Origin: Clostridia bacterium
GTDB lineage: Bacteria; Bacillota; Clostridia; Christensenellales; Borkfalkiaceae
DNA length: 64,000 nucleotides
NCBI GenBank assembly: GCA_017504165.1
Contig: JAFVRR010000003.1
Coordinates: 1-64,000, forward strand
Direction: 5' to 3'
The translations under genes were made by a program, and so were the position numbers. The notes under the pieces were generated by a model, which worked only from the letters and a program-made list of their open reading frames with translations, did no database searches and was not told where the DNA came from. Shown here in pieces: positions 42,525 to 51,568 of this stretch. Position 1 is the stretch's first letter. Every line of letters starts with the position of its first letter.

Positions 42525-44156
42525 ATGAAAGTTTGCGCTTTGCAACCAAAATATTCTTTTAATAGCATTGATTTGAACGATTGCTTTAATGGTCTTATCG
42601 AACTACTTGATAGTTGCGATAATTCTTTAGATATTATCGTTTTACCAGAGTATAGCGATGCTTTAGCCGACGTAAAGGGTAAAGACGGTTATTATAATGC
42701 AGTAAAAACTTATGGGGAAACCTTGCTTAATAAGGCGAAAGAAACGGCAACTCGATGCAATGCAATAGTGTTTGTTAATGCAGGCTACAATACCCCAAAT
42801 GGGATTAGAAACACAACTTATGCAATTGATAGAAAGGGAAATATCGTAGGTAAGTATTTTAAGGCTCATCCTGCTCCTAGCGAAGTAAAAAAAGATAGTG
42901 AAGGTGGGCACGAACTTGACGTTGAATATAGTTATGAAAGTTCATCGCCTTACGTTTTAGAAATTGAAGGGATAAGGTTTGGTTTTTTAACTTGTTACGA
43001 CTTTTATTTTTACGAAAACTTTGCTCAAATAGCACGTGAAAAAGTAGACGTGATTATTGGTTGCTCGCTACAGAGAACGGACACGCACGAGGCGTTGTCG
43101 ATTATTTGTAAGTTTTTATGCTATCAAACTAACGCGTATTTAGTTAGGGCGTCCGTTTCGCTTGGAAAAGATTCTAAAGTATGCGGTTCTAGCATGGTTG
43201 TTTCTCCTAAAGGGGAAGAGTTAAAAAATATGAAAAACGACGTTGGTTTATTAGTTTGCGATATTGACGTTAACGATAAATACTACAAACCAGCGGGATT
43301 TGGCGGAAATTTAAAGGCTCATTACGAGTATATCGAAGAAGGTCGTAGACCTTGGCTTTATAGAAATGGTGGTGCGTCCGTTTCAAAGTTTGATAGCGTT
43401 ATGAAATACCCAAGATTATGCGCGCATAGGGGCTTTAATACGGTTGCGCCTGAAAATAGCATGCCTGCATTTGGCTCGGCAGTTGCGCTTGGTGCTGATG
43501 AGATTGAATTTGATATTTGGTCGACACTTGACGGTGTTTTAGTATCTTGCCACGATGCAACTTTATCAAGGGTTAGTGATGGCGAAGGTAAAATTTACGA
43601 AAAGACTTATGCCGAACTTTTAGAATTAGATTTTGGCGTAAAACACGGCGAAAAGTTTAAAGGTTTAAAAATTCCTACTTTTGAAGAGATTTTACAAAAG
43701 TTTGCAGGGCGTGTTATCATGAATATACACGTAAAAATTTGGGATAATGAATTTGAAAACCCAATGATTGAAGAAATAGTTGCGCTTATTAGAAAGTACG
43801 ATTGCAGTAAACACGTTTACTTTATGACTCATAGCGATTTAAACATTAAAAAAGTTATGGAATATGCACCCGATATTAAAGTTTGCGTAGGTTGGGACGG
43901 AAATAAAGAAGACCCAATGTCAATAGTCGATCGCGCTATTAAACTTGGCGCTTATAAAGTGCAATTATTTAAGCCGTATTTTAATGAAGATACGGTTAAA
44001 AAAGCGCACGAGTACGGAATCTTGTGTAACGTCTTTTATGCTGACGATGCCGATGAGGCGCGTAAGTATTTTGAAATGGGTATTGAAACGGTGTTGACTA
44101 ACGATTATTTAACTATATATAATTCTGTGAAAGATGATTATTTAAAAAGAGGATAA
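42525..44156 (+). CDS. Nitrilase-superfamily amidase fused to glycerophosphodiester phosphodiesterase
   Basis: A 543-residue two-domain protein. Residues 1-about 280 are a carbon-nitrogen hydrolase with the complete Glu-Lys-Cys triad: E42 (LPEYS), K112 (YFKAHP) and C156 (TCYDFYF). Residues about 296-543 are a GDPD TIM barrel with H300-R301 (CAHRGF), E310 (APENS), E327 and D329 (EFDIW) and H342 (SCHDATL). Both active sites look intact, so the enzyme may cleave both an amide and a phosphodiester of one substrate, such as an N-acylated glycerophospho-compound. That is inference. AAGGAG precedes the ATG. No signal peptide. Confidence 0.85.
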   Translation: MKVCALQPKYSFNSIDLNDCFNGLIELLDSCDNSLDIIVLPEYSDALADVKGKDGYYNAVKTYGETLLNKAKETATRCNAIVFVNAGYNTPNGIRNTTYAIDRKGNIVGKYFKAHPAPSEVKKDSEGGHELDVEYSYESSSPYVLEIEGIRFGFLTCYDFYFYENFAQIAREKVDVIIGCSLQRTDTHEALSIICKFLCYQTNAYLVRASVSLGKDSKVCGSSMVVSPKGEELKNMKNDVGLLVCDIDVNDKYYKPAGFGGNLKAHYEYIEEGRRPWLYRNGGASVSKFDSVMKYPRLCAHRGFNTVAPENSMPAFGSAVALGADEIEFDIWSTLDGVLVSCHDATLSRVSDGEGKIYEKTYAELLELDFGVKHGEKFKGLKIPTFEEILQKFAGRVIMNIHVKIWDNEFENPMIEEIVALIRKYDCSKHVYFMTHSDLNIKKVMEYAPDIKVCVGWDGNKEDPMSIVDRAIKLGAYKVQLFKPYFNEDTVKKAHEYGILCNVFYADDADEARKYFEMGIETVLTNDYLTIYNSVKDDYLKRG

Positions 44157-44170
44157 CTGAATAATTACAA

Positions 44171-44205
44171 TAAATTCCGCAACGTACAATTGCGGAATTT
44201 ATTTG
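44171..44205 (+). terminator. Terminator after the fusion gene
   Basis: TAAATTCCGCAA (44171-44182) pairs with TTGCGGAATTTA (44190-44201), followed by TTT. Confidence 0.75.
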
Positions 44206-44250
44206 TGTTAAGTTGTCGTTTTTAGACATTTATTATATCGTTATTATCAA

Positions 44251-44279
44251 TTGACTTTTGATGTGTAAGATAGTATTAT
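44251..44279 (+). promoter_or_regulatory. Promoter of the DUF4886 gene
   Basis: TTGACT (44251-44256), 17 bases, TATTAT (44274-44279). Confidence 0.6.
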
Positions 44280-44311
44280 ATAATATATTATTATATTAAA
44301 GGGGATTAGTG

Positions 44312-45034
44312 ATGAAAACTTTATCAATAGGAAACAGTTTTTCGCAAGATGCGCAAAGATATTTACATAATTTAGCAAAGTTTAACGGCGATAATATTAA
44401 ATGTGTAAACTTATATATCAGTGGTTGTCCGCTTAAAACGCATTACATTAATTCTTTGGAAGACGCGCCTGCTTACGATTTTGAGTTTAACGGTCAAAAA
44501 ACGGGTATAAAAGTTTCTATAAAACAAGCGCTTATTAGCGATGAATGGGACTATATAACACTTCAACAAGCAAGTAGATTTAGTTTTGACTTTGATACGT
44601 ATATTCCGTATATAGAAGAAGTTTACGCTTACGTTAAAAAGTATGCGCCAAAGTCTAAAATTTTAATTCATCAAACTTGGGGTTATGCGGACGGCAGTGC
44701 TAAACTAATAGACTTAAATTGTTTTGAAAACTATCAACAAATGTTTGAAGGTGTGTTCGATGCTTACGATAAAGCCTATAACCATATAAAGGCTGACGGA
44801 CTTATACCGAGCGGTAAAGCCATGTATAACGCGTTAAACTTGGGGATTGGTAAAATTCATCGTGATGGCTATCACGCTACTTTGGGCGCGGGAAGATACC
44901 TTTTAGCCCTTTGTTGGTATAAATTTTTAACAGGTAAAGATATATCTAACGACAAGTTTAACGACTTCGATGAAAAAGTCACTAGAAAAGAAAGGGAAAT
45001 AGTAATCAACGCGGTTAACGAGGCTTTTAAGTAA
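44312..45034 (+). CDS. DUF4886 SGNH-hydrolase-like protein
   Basis: About 240 residues with SGNH esterase features: the first block IGNSFSQDAQRYLH with the catalytic-type Ser, and a late block DGYHATLGAGRYL with Asp and His. DUF4886 proteins are often found with polysaccharide-degrading genes, where they would remove acyl groups from sugars; that role is inferred. AAAGGGGA precedes the ATG at 44312. It starts an operon that continues into MATE and YitT genes. Confidence 0.75.
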   Translation: MKTLSIGNSFSQDAQRYLHNLAKFNGDNIKCVNLYISGCPLKTHYINSLEDAPAYDFEFNGQKTGIKVSIKQALISDEWDYITLQQASRFSFDFDTYIPYIEEVYAYVKKYAPKSKILIHQTWGYADGSAKLIDLNCFENYQQMFEGVFDAYDKAYNHIKADGLIPSGKAMYNALNLGIGKIHRDGYHATLGAGRYLLALCWYKFLTGKDISNDKFNDFDEKVTRKEREIVINAVNEAFK

Positions 45035-45037
45035 AAT

Positions 45038-46372
45038 ATGAACGTTCAATTGTCAGATCACTTTTCTTATGGAAAACTAATTAAATTTACCTTGCCATCT
45101 ATTGCAATGATGATATTTTCGTCAATATACGGTATTGTTGACGGATATTTTGTTTCTAACTTTGCGGGAAGTACTCCCTTTGCGGCGGTAAATTTTATTT
45201 TTCCTTTTATAATGATTATATCAACCGTTGGGTTTATGTTTGGTACTGGTGGTACGGCAATAGTCGCTAAAACGCTAGGCGAAAACGATAGGGAAAAGGC
45301 TAACGAATACTTTTCTCTATTTACATATATTTCTTTTGGCTTAGGCGCTGTCTTTTCTATATTGGCAATTATTTTTATAAGACCGATAGCAACGTTTTTA
45401 GGCGCTAGTGGGGCGCTACTTGAAAATGCGGTTATTTACGCGACGATTTTACTTATAGTTATGCCGTTTTTTATATTGCAGTTGTTATTTCAAAGTTTTT
45501 TTGTTACGGCAGAAAAACCACAACTTGGCTTTATAGTAATTGTAATTGCAGGTATATCTAATATTATATTAGATGCGGTTTTGGTTACCTTACTTCCTTA
45601 CGAGTATAAACTAATAGGCGCAGCTGTTGCTACGGCGGTTAGTCAGTTGTTAGGCGGTGGATTACCACTTATTTATTTCTTTAGTAAAAATAGTAGTCTT
45701 TTACGTTTAGGCAAAACTAAATTTTATTTTAAAGCGACAATAAAAGCATTGGTTAACGGTTCGTCTGAATTTATGAGTAACGTTTCTATGAGTTTAGTTG
45801 GTATGCTTTTTAATATTCAACTTTTAAAATACGCAGGCGAAAATGGCGTATCGGCATATGGTGTTATGATGTACGTAAGTATGGTGTTTAATTCTGCGTT
45901 TATAGGCTACTCAATAGGAACAGCGCCTATTATTGGTTATAACTTCGGGGCTAAAAATAATAAAGAACTTAAAAACGTTTTAAGAAAAAGCATAGTTTTT
46001 ACAATTATCGTTGGATTGGCAATGGTTGTTTTTGCCGAACTTTTAAACGTACCGTTATCAAAAATTTTCGTTGGGTATAATAAGGAACTACTCGATTTAA
46101 CCGTTAGCGGTTTTAAAATATTTGCACTCTGCTTTTTATTTATGGGTTTTGCAATATTTGGTTCGGGATTTTTTACCGCTCTTAGTGACGGATTGACTTC
46201 GGCTATTATATCATTTTTAAGAACTATGGTATTTGAAGTTTTAGCAGTTTTATTATTGCCTTTACTTATTGGTATAGACGGTATTTGGTATTCCGTTGTT
46301 ATTGCAGAACTTATGGCTTGTGTTCTTAGTATTTTGTTTATAATAATAAAAAAGAAAATGTATAATTATTAG
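45038..46372 (+). CDS. MATE-family multidrug/organic cation exporter
   Basis: A 444-residue membrane protein with about twelve helices in two MATE repeats. Features include FTLPSIAMMIFSSIYGIVDGYFV near the start, GTGGTAIVAKTLGE, and the second-half matching region NGSSEFMSNVSMSLVG. It should export a cationic drug or metabolite using an ion gradient. It starts three bases after the DUF4886 stop, with no clear ribosome-binding site, so translation is likely coupled. Confidence 0.88.
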   Translation: MNVQLSDHFSYGKLIKFTLPSIAMMIFSSIYGIVDGYFVSNFAGSTPFAAVNFIFPFIMIISTVGFMFGTGGTAIVAKTLGENDREKANEYFSLFTYISFGLGAVFSILAIIFIRPIATFLGASGALLENAVIYATILLIVMPFFILQLLFQSFFVTAEKPQLGFIVIVIAGISNIILDAVLVTLLPYEYKLIGAAVATAVSQLLGGGLPLIYFFSKNSSLLRLGKTKFYFKATIKALVNGSSEFMSNVSMSLVGMLFNIQLLKYAGENGVSAYGVMMYVSMVFNSAFIGYSIGTAPIIGYNFGAKNNKELKNVLRKSIVFTIIVGLAMVVFAELLNVPLSKIFVGYNKELLDLTVSGFKIFALCFLFMGFAIFGSGFFTALSDGLTSAIISFLRTMVFEVLAVLLLPLLIGIDGIWYSVVIAELMACVLSILFIIIKKKMYNY

Positions 46373-46389
46373 TAGATTAAAGGTGTAGG

Positions 46390-47268
46390 ATGAATAATTT
46401 TAAAATTATAATTTTAGACGTTGTTATTGCAATAATTTCAGGCGTAATCGTAGGTACTGCGTATTTCTTTTTCCAAAACAGTAACGGTTTTGCGCCTGGT
46501 GGTGTTGGTGGTTTAGCGACAATCACTCACTACTTAATTTCAGATAAAGTAAGTTGGTCAATTTTAATGATTGCGTTTAACTTACCAATCTTTATTTTTG
46601 TAAGTATATTAGTTAACAAAAAACTTGGAATTATGCTTAGTATATATATGATTGTGCAATCGTGCATGCCTTACCTTTATGAATTTTTGGGCGCTAAAGC
46701 ATATTCGCTTGCAAATAATAGCGAAGATTTTAATATTGTGTTTGCTTGTATTGCTACGGGTGTAATTTCGGGTTTTGGTTTTACAATAATGCTTAGGCAT
46801 TTTGGTGCAAGCGGTGGAACGTACGGTATTTCGGCTATTATTAAAAAAGTTAAGCCTGCAACTAATATTGCTTATTTATCTTTTATACTTGATGCAAGCG
46901 TTGTATTTATTGCCTTTTTCGTTTATGGAATGAGAATTACGCCTGTAATTTGTACTTTAGTTAACTTATTTATCGCAGATATTATTGTAGATAATTTCTT
47001 AAGCGGTGTTAAAAACGGTTATAAATTTGAAATAATAACCTCAAATCCTGGGGAACTAACAAATGAACTTTTAACAAAAATGAAACACGGTGTAACGGGG
47101 ATTTCCGTTCACGGAATGTACTCTGATACAGATAAATATATGCTTATTTGCATTATAAACAAACGCCAAATAGGCGAAATGATGAAAATTTTAAAAAGGC
47201 ATCCTGAAACGTTTGCAAGTTTTTCTAAAGTAAACGAGGTTTTTGGTAACTTTAAAAGAAAAGTCTAA
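46390..47268 (+). CDS. YitT-family membrane protein with DUF2179 domain
   Basis: A 292-residue protein with about five or six membrane helices (residues 8-200) including NGFAPGGVGGLATITHYL and RHFGASGGTYGISAI, and a cytoplasmic DUF2179 domain (about 215-290: HGVTGISVHGMYSDTDKYMLICII). The family is widespread in Firmicutes; the physiological role is not settled. AGGTGTAGG precedes the ATG. It closes the MATE operon. Confidence 0.85.
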   Translation: MNNFKIIILDVVIAIISGVIVGTAYFFFQNSNGFAPGGVGGLATITHYLISDKVSWSILMIAFNLPIFIFVSILVNKKLGIMLSIYMIVQSCMPYLYEFLGAKAYSLANNSEDFNIVFACIATGVISGFGFTIMLRHFGASGGTYGISAIIKKVKPATNIAYLSFILDASVVFIAFFVYGMRITPVICTLVNLFIADIIVDNFLSGVKNGYKFEIITSNPGELTNELLTKMKHGVTGISVHGMYSDTDKYMLICIINKRQIGEMMKILKRHPETFASFSKVNEVFGNFKRKV

Positions 47269-47294
47269 TATTAAATATTTTAAAGGAGAAAATT

Positions 47295-48146
47295 ATGGCA
47301 ACTAAAATTAATAAAAGAAGGCATTTACGTTTTCCGGGTTTTAAACAAAAGGCACTCACTTTAAGTTATGACGACGGTGTTAAGCAAGATAGACGCCTAA
47401 TCGAACTTATGCAAAAGTATGGTGTTAAAGGCACGTTTAATATTAATAGTGGTCTTTATGCAAAAGTTACGGGTGGTAGTGGAAACCGTTTAACTTTGGA
47501 AGAATGTAAAGAATTATACTTAAATTCTGGTATGGAAGTTGCCGTACACGGTTATAAGCACGCTAAAATTTTAGAATTAGATAGCGCAAAACAAGTTTTT
47601 GAAGTAATAAAAGATAGGGAAGAACTTGAAAAAACGTACGATAGAATTATTCAAGGTATGGCTTACGCTTATGGTGATTATAACGATGACGTTGTAGAAA
47701 TTTTGAAACTATGCGGTATTAAATACGCAAGAACTACAATTTCAAACGAAAACTTTGATATTCCTACTGACTTTTTAAGATTGCCTGCAACTTGCCATCA
47801 TAAAAACGCAAAACTTTTTGAACTTTTAGAAGAGTTTTTAAAGCCTGAAGAAGAAAGATATGTTAATAGAAATCCACGTTTATTCTATCTTTGGGGGCAC
47901 TCTTACGAATTTGATAACGATAACAACTGGCACGTTATTGAAGAATTTTTATCTAAAGTTGGCAATCGTGACGACGTGTGGTATGCAACTAATATGGAAG
48001 TTTATGATTACGTTCAAGCATACGATAATTTAGTTTTCTCTTTAGACGGTAAAACCGTTTATAATCCATCTGCAATCGACGTTTATATTGATTATTATGG
48101 TAATAACGTTATAAAGCCAGGCGAAACTAAAAAATTTGAAGAGTAA
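47295..48146 (+). CDS. NodB-type polysaccharide deacetylase-like protein
   Basis: A 283-residue protein with the carbohydrate-esterase-4 fold. The first motif LSYDDGV (24-30) has the paired Asp, and VHGYKHAK supplies the HxxxH metal site. Later DFLRLPATCHH and FYLWGHSYEFD complete the barrel. No signal peptide, unlike cell-wall deacetylases, so it likely acts on imported acetylated oligosaccharides. AAGGAG precedes the ATG. An FAD oxidoreductase gene follows by eleven bases, and an alpha-galactosidase after that. Confidence 0.8.
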   Translation: MATKINKRRHLRFPGFKQKALTLSYDDGVKQDRRLIELMQKYGVKGTFNINSGLYAKVTGGSGNRLTLEECKELYLNSGMEVAVHGYKHAKILELDSAKQVFEVIKDREELEKTYDRIIQGMAYAYGDYNDDVVEILKLCGIKYARTTISNENFDIPTDFLRLPATCHHKNAKLFELLEEFLKPEEERYVNRNPRLFYLWGHSYEFDNDNNWHVIEEFLSKVGNRDDVWYATNMEVYDYVQAYDNLVFSLDGKTVYNPSAIDVYIDYYGNNVIKPGETKKFEE

Positions 48147-48157
48147 GGGAACGCTAA

Positions 48158-49327
48158 ATGTTAACTAATAAAAATTATGAAATTGCCGTTTGCGGTGGTG
48201 GTTTTGCGGGTGTTTCCGCCGCATTATCCGCGTCGCGTTTAGGCAAAAAAGTAGTATTATTTGAAAAAGAATATATGCTTGGCGGTCTTGGTACTGCGGG
48301 GCTTATTACAATCTATCTTCCTATTTGCGACGGTTTAGGCAAACAAGTTTCTTTTGGTATAGCGGAAGAACTGCTTAAACTTTCTATTAAATACGGTTAT
48401 GAAGATTTATATCCCGATAATTGGCTTGACGGTGTTGGCACTAAGACGGAAAAAGATAAAAGATACGAAGTACAATATAATCCACAAGTTTGCGCTATTT
48501 TAATGGAAAAATTACTTATTGAAAACGGCGTTGATATTATGTACGGCAGTTACGTAATTGATGCAGAAGTTCTTAATGGTAAAATTGATAATTTAACAGT
48601 AGTCAATAAGTCTGGGCAAACTAAATACTATATAAAATCGGTAGTAGATGCAACGGGTGATTGCGACGTTGCTAAATTTTCTAGCGCGCCAACTGAAGAA
48701 TACGAGCAAAAAAACGTTCTTGCCGCGTGGTATTATAGTATTGTTGATGGTAAATACGATTTACATAAACGCGGTCTTGCAGATTTACCTAAAGAAGAAT
48801 TGGTTGGTAGACCACCCGTAAAACATTTAGTAGATAAGCGCTTTTCGGGTCTTGACGGGGAAGAGTTAAGTGAAATGGTAACCCTTTCTCATAACGAAAT
48901 TTTTAATAATTTCTTAAATAAGCGTAAAAGCGATAAAGATTTTATCGTTACAATGCCGACTATTCCACTTGTTAGAATGACGAGAAAAATCGTAGGCGAA
49001 TACACCTTAAAATATAACGAAATGCATACTTATTTTGAAGATTCTATCGGTATGGTATCAAATTGGAAGGTGCGTGGACCTATATATGAAGTACCGTTTA
49101 CTACTTTATATAACGGCAAAGTTAAAAACTTAATTTGCGCTGGAAGATGTACTTCGGTTGATCAAAGGCTTTGGGACGTAATGCGCGTTATTCCATGTTG
49201 TGTTATAACAGGTCAAGCGGCGGGTACAGCGTCGGCGTTAACCGATGATTTTTCTACTTTAGATATTAAAAAATTGCAAAAAGTTTTAGTTGATAACGGC
49301 GTTAAATTGCACGAATTCGACCTTTAA
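48158..49327 (+). CDS. FAD-dependent oxidoreductase
   Basis: A 389-residue flavoprotein. The dinucleotide-binding GGGFAG lies at about 11-16, followed by VVLFEKEYMLGGLGTAGL, and a second FAD block at the C-terminus reads LICAGRCTSVDQRLWDVMRV. This is the FAD_oxidored family found beside glycoside hydrolases; it may oxidise a sugar hydroxyl as part of an oxidative deglycosylation route, which is inference. The spacing to the deacetylase gene is short, so they are an operon. Confidence 0.8.
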   Translation: MLTNKNYEIAVCGGGFAGVSAALSASRLGKKVVLFEKEYMLGGLGTAGLITIYLPICDGLGKQVSFGIAEELLKLSIKYGYEDLYPDNWLDGVGTKTEKDKRYEVQYNPQVCAILMEKLLIENGVDIMYGSYVIDAEVLNGKIDNLTVVNKSGQTKYYIKSVVDATGDCDVAKFSSAPTEEYEQKNVLAAWYYSIVDGKYDLHKRGLADLPKEELVGRPPVKHLVDKRFSGLDGEELSEMVTLSHNEIFNNFLNKRKSDKDFIVTMPTIPLVRMTRKIVGEYTLKYNEMHTYFEDSIGMVSNWKVRGPIYEVPFTTLYNGKVKNLICAGRCTSVDQRLWDVMRVIPCCVITGQAAGTASALTDDFSTLDIKKLQKVLVDNGVKLHEFDL

Positions 49328-49338
49328 ATATATAGTGT

Positions 49339-49353
49339 AATATAGTGCAAAAA
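49339..49353 (+). promoter_or_regulatory. Tandem AGTG element, second copy
   Basis: The 15-mer AATATAGTGCAAAAA matches 14682-14696 exactly. Another TATAGTG sits ten bases upstream (49331-49337). It ends 37 bases before the -35 of the GH36 promoter. Confidence 0.5.
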
Positions 49354-49390
49354 TACGATAGTATTTTAATAAAATAATAATATAATTTTA

Positions 49391-49419
49391 TTGAAACGAT
49401 AAATTTTTTATGATATAAT
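49391..49419 (+). promoter_or_regulatory. Promoter of the GH36 operon
   Basis: TTGAAA (49391-49396), 17 bases, extended TGA plus TATAAT (49414-49419). Confidence 0.8.
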
Positions 49420-49453
49420 TTTATTGTTAAGACTATTTACTAGGGGGATTAGT

Positions 49454-51508
49454 ATGGCTCGTAATTACACAAACAAAAACGCGGATTTATGGTATGAAAA
49501 AGTAACTAGTAATCTTAAACTTTTTCCATCAACGTTTATATACGATAACGTTAAGTATAAAGGTTTTGATGAAAAATACTTTACTGTTTTAAACGTGGAA
49601 ACGCTTTTAAACGGCGAAAAGGAAACAAAAACTATAACTTTCTCTTTTGTTGATGATATTGAAGTTAAACTTCTTGTTTCTCATTATTATTCTCACGGCG
49701 TTACAGAGTGGACTTTACACTTTGAAAATAAGGGTGATAAAAACACTAAACGCATTAAAGAATTGTGCATCGAATATGAAGTTGAAGGTAAATATCCTAA
49801 CTTAAAAGGTATTTTAGGCGACCACGTTAATAGATATAAACCATATACTTTTGACTTAACTAATAACCTTTTAGAGTTTACTTCTCACACAGGTCAAACT
49901 TCGCATAACTATTTCCCATATTTTAATTTAGAGTGTGGCGACGGTGGTGTTATGTTTGCTATTGGCTGGGCAGGTACTTGGAATGCTCGATTTGTTTCAG
50001 ATGGCTATAAAACAACTTATACCGCTAATGCGGTTATAGGTATGGATTTGTTTTTACAACCAAACGAAAAAATCCGTTCCGCGCTTTTTGTAATTGCTCC
50101 GTATACTGAAAGAAACGAATATTACTCAACTAACTATTGGCGTAGTTGGTTTGTTGAATATAACTTACCTAAAGACGATAAGAGTGGAGTTACTGTTAAG
50201 CCTTTAACTAATATTAACTTGTCGCTCGATACTGGTTTACCTCATTCAGACGGAAGTATTTCCGAAAGGTATTTTACTTGGAAACCAAGTATGGATAAAC
50301 TCTTTGAAGAGAATCTCCACTTTGATTTTAGGTGGGTAGATGCTGGTTGGTCAATCGCTCCAGACGGTGGTAGCGCTATTCCACGTGAGTCTGGTCATGA
50401 TTGGTGGGATACTATTGGTACTTGGGAAATGGACCCGGAAAAATGGCCAGATAAATCTTTCCTTGAACTTACCGACTATCATCGCGCGCACAATATGCGT
50501 ACTTTATTATGGTTTGAACCGGAACGCGTTACTATGGTTGATGATTTAGTTAAAAATTACGGCTATAAACGCGAATGGGCGGTAGAAGTTGAAGGAATGC
50601 GCGGTATTTGTAATAATATTGGCAATCCAGAATGTTTAAAATGGACTACAGACCGAATTTGCAAGGTTTTAAAGGAAAATAAGATTGAACTTTACCGTGA
50701 AGACCACAACTTTAAATCGGGCTATTTATGGGCAATAATGGACGAACGCGAGGGTTTAGGTAGAAAAGGTTTTACTGAAATTGGTGTAGTTTGCGCTCAC
50801 TATAAATTGTGGGATGATATTATTGCTTGTACGTTATCTTTCGGTGGTTGCGGATTTATTGACAGTTGCGCAAGCGGTGGTGGTAGAAATGACTTAGAAT
50901 CTCTTCGTCGTTCAGTCCCACTTCTTAGAAGTGATAGTGATAGAAAATATATTGCTCGTAGGCTCTCAATTACTACGGCGTTTAATAAGTGGATACCTTT
51001 TAACGGTGCTGGTAGTATTGGCGATAATCAATCGAATGCAGGTTGGGGTATAGGCGCTACGGATAAATATACCGTTCGTGCGTCATATTTACCATCACTT
51101 CACGTGTCGACTTTACAACCAACGAAAAAACCTGATACCGATTTTGAAATTTATAGGTTTGCTTTGAATGAATGGGCAAAACTTAAAGATTACTTATTAA
51201 AAGAATTTTACGTGTTTACTCCATGGCATCGTGAGCCGGATTTAAGAGAACATGCTGGAGTTGATGCTAACGAGTTTACCGCGTTTGCTTATTACGATGA
51301 AGAAAAGGGTAAAGGTTGCTTGCTTGCTTTCCGTGAAGAAATCTGTCAAAAAGCAACTCACTCAATTAGTTTATCGTGTATCGAAAAAGGCGCAAAGTTC
51401 CGCTTAATTGATGAAGATACTAAAGAAGAAATTATCGTAGACGGAATTGTAGACCTTTATTTTGATAAACCTAGAACGGCAAGACTTCTTTGGATTGAAA
51501 AAATTTAA
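49454..51508 (+). CDS. GH36 alpha-galactosidase
   Basis: About 684 residues with the GH36 order: beta-sandwich N-terminus, TIM barrel and C-terminal beta domain. WVDAGW (294-299), LLWFEPERV (351-359) and the nucleophile D417 in YREDHNF are present, and SCASGGGRND (471-480) with LLRSDSD supplies the acid/base region. No signal peptide: an intracellular enzyme for raffinose- or melibiose-type oligosaccharides. The start at 49454 has AGGGGGA upstream; the longer frame from 49424 has none. It is preceded by a promoter with the tandem AGTG element and followed by a DMT transporter. Confidence 0.9.
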   Translation: MARNYTNKNADLWYEKVTSNLKLFPSTFIYDNVKYKGFDEKYFTVLNVETLLNGEKETKTITFSFVDDIEVKLLVSHYYSHGVTEWTLHFENKGDKNTKRIKELCIEYEVEGKYPNLKGILGDHVNRYKPYTFDLTNNLLEFTSHTGQTSHNYFPYFNLECGDGGVMFAIGWAGTWNARFVSDGYKTTYTANAVIGMDLFLQPNEKIRSALFVIAPYTERNEYYSTNYWRSWFVEYNLPKDDKSGVTVKPLTNINLSLDTGLPHSDGSISERYFTWKPSMDKLFEENLHFDFRWVDAGWSIAPDGGSAIPRESGHDWWDTIGTWEMDPEKWPDKSFLELTDYHRAHNMRTLLWFEPERVTMVDDLVKNYGYKREWAVEVEGMRGICNNIGNPECLKWTTDRICKVLKENKIELYREDHNFKSGYLWAIMDEREGLGRKGFTEIGVVCAHYKLWDDIIACTLSFGGCGFIDSCASGGGRNDLESLRRSVPLLRSDSDRKYIARRLSITTAFNKWIPFNGAGSIGDNQSNAGWGIGATDKYTVRASYLPSLHVSTLQPTKKPDTDFEIYRFALNEWAKLKDYLLKEFYVFTPWHREPDLREHAGVDANEFTAFAYYDEEKGKGCLLAFREEICQKATHSISLSCIEKGAKFRLIDEDTKEEIIVDGIVDLYFDKPRTARLLWIEKI

Positions 51509-51568
51509 TAAAATCTAACCGCAAAGTCTAATTATAGGCTTTGCGGTTAAGTAAGTGTGGGTGTAATT

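Noticed and set aside
44257-44279. Third copy of the tandem AGTG element before DUF4886
   Set aside because: GTGTAAGATAGT resembles it but overlaps the promoter spacer and lacks the GTGCAAAAA half.
49380-49426. Two copies of ATATAATTTTATTG near the GH36 promoter as an operator
   Set aside because: The repeat consists of promoter-like AT-rich sequence and may arise by chance.
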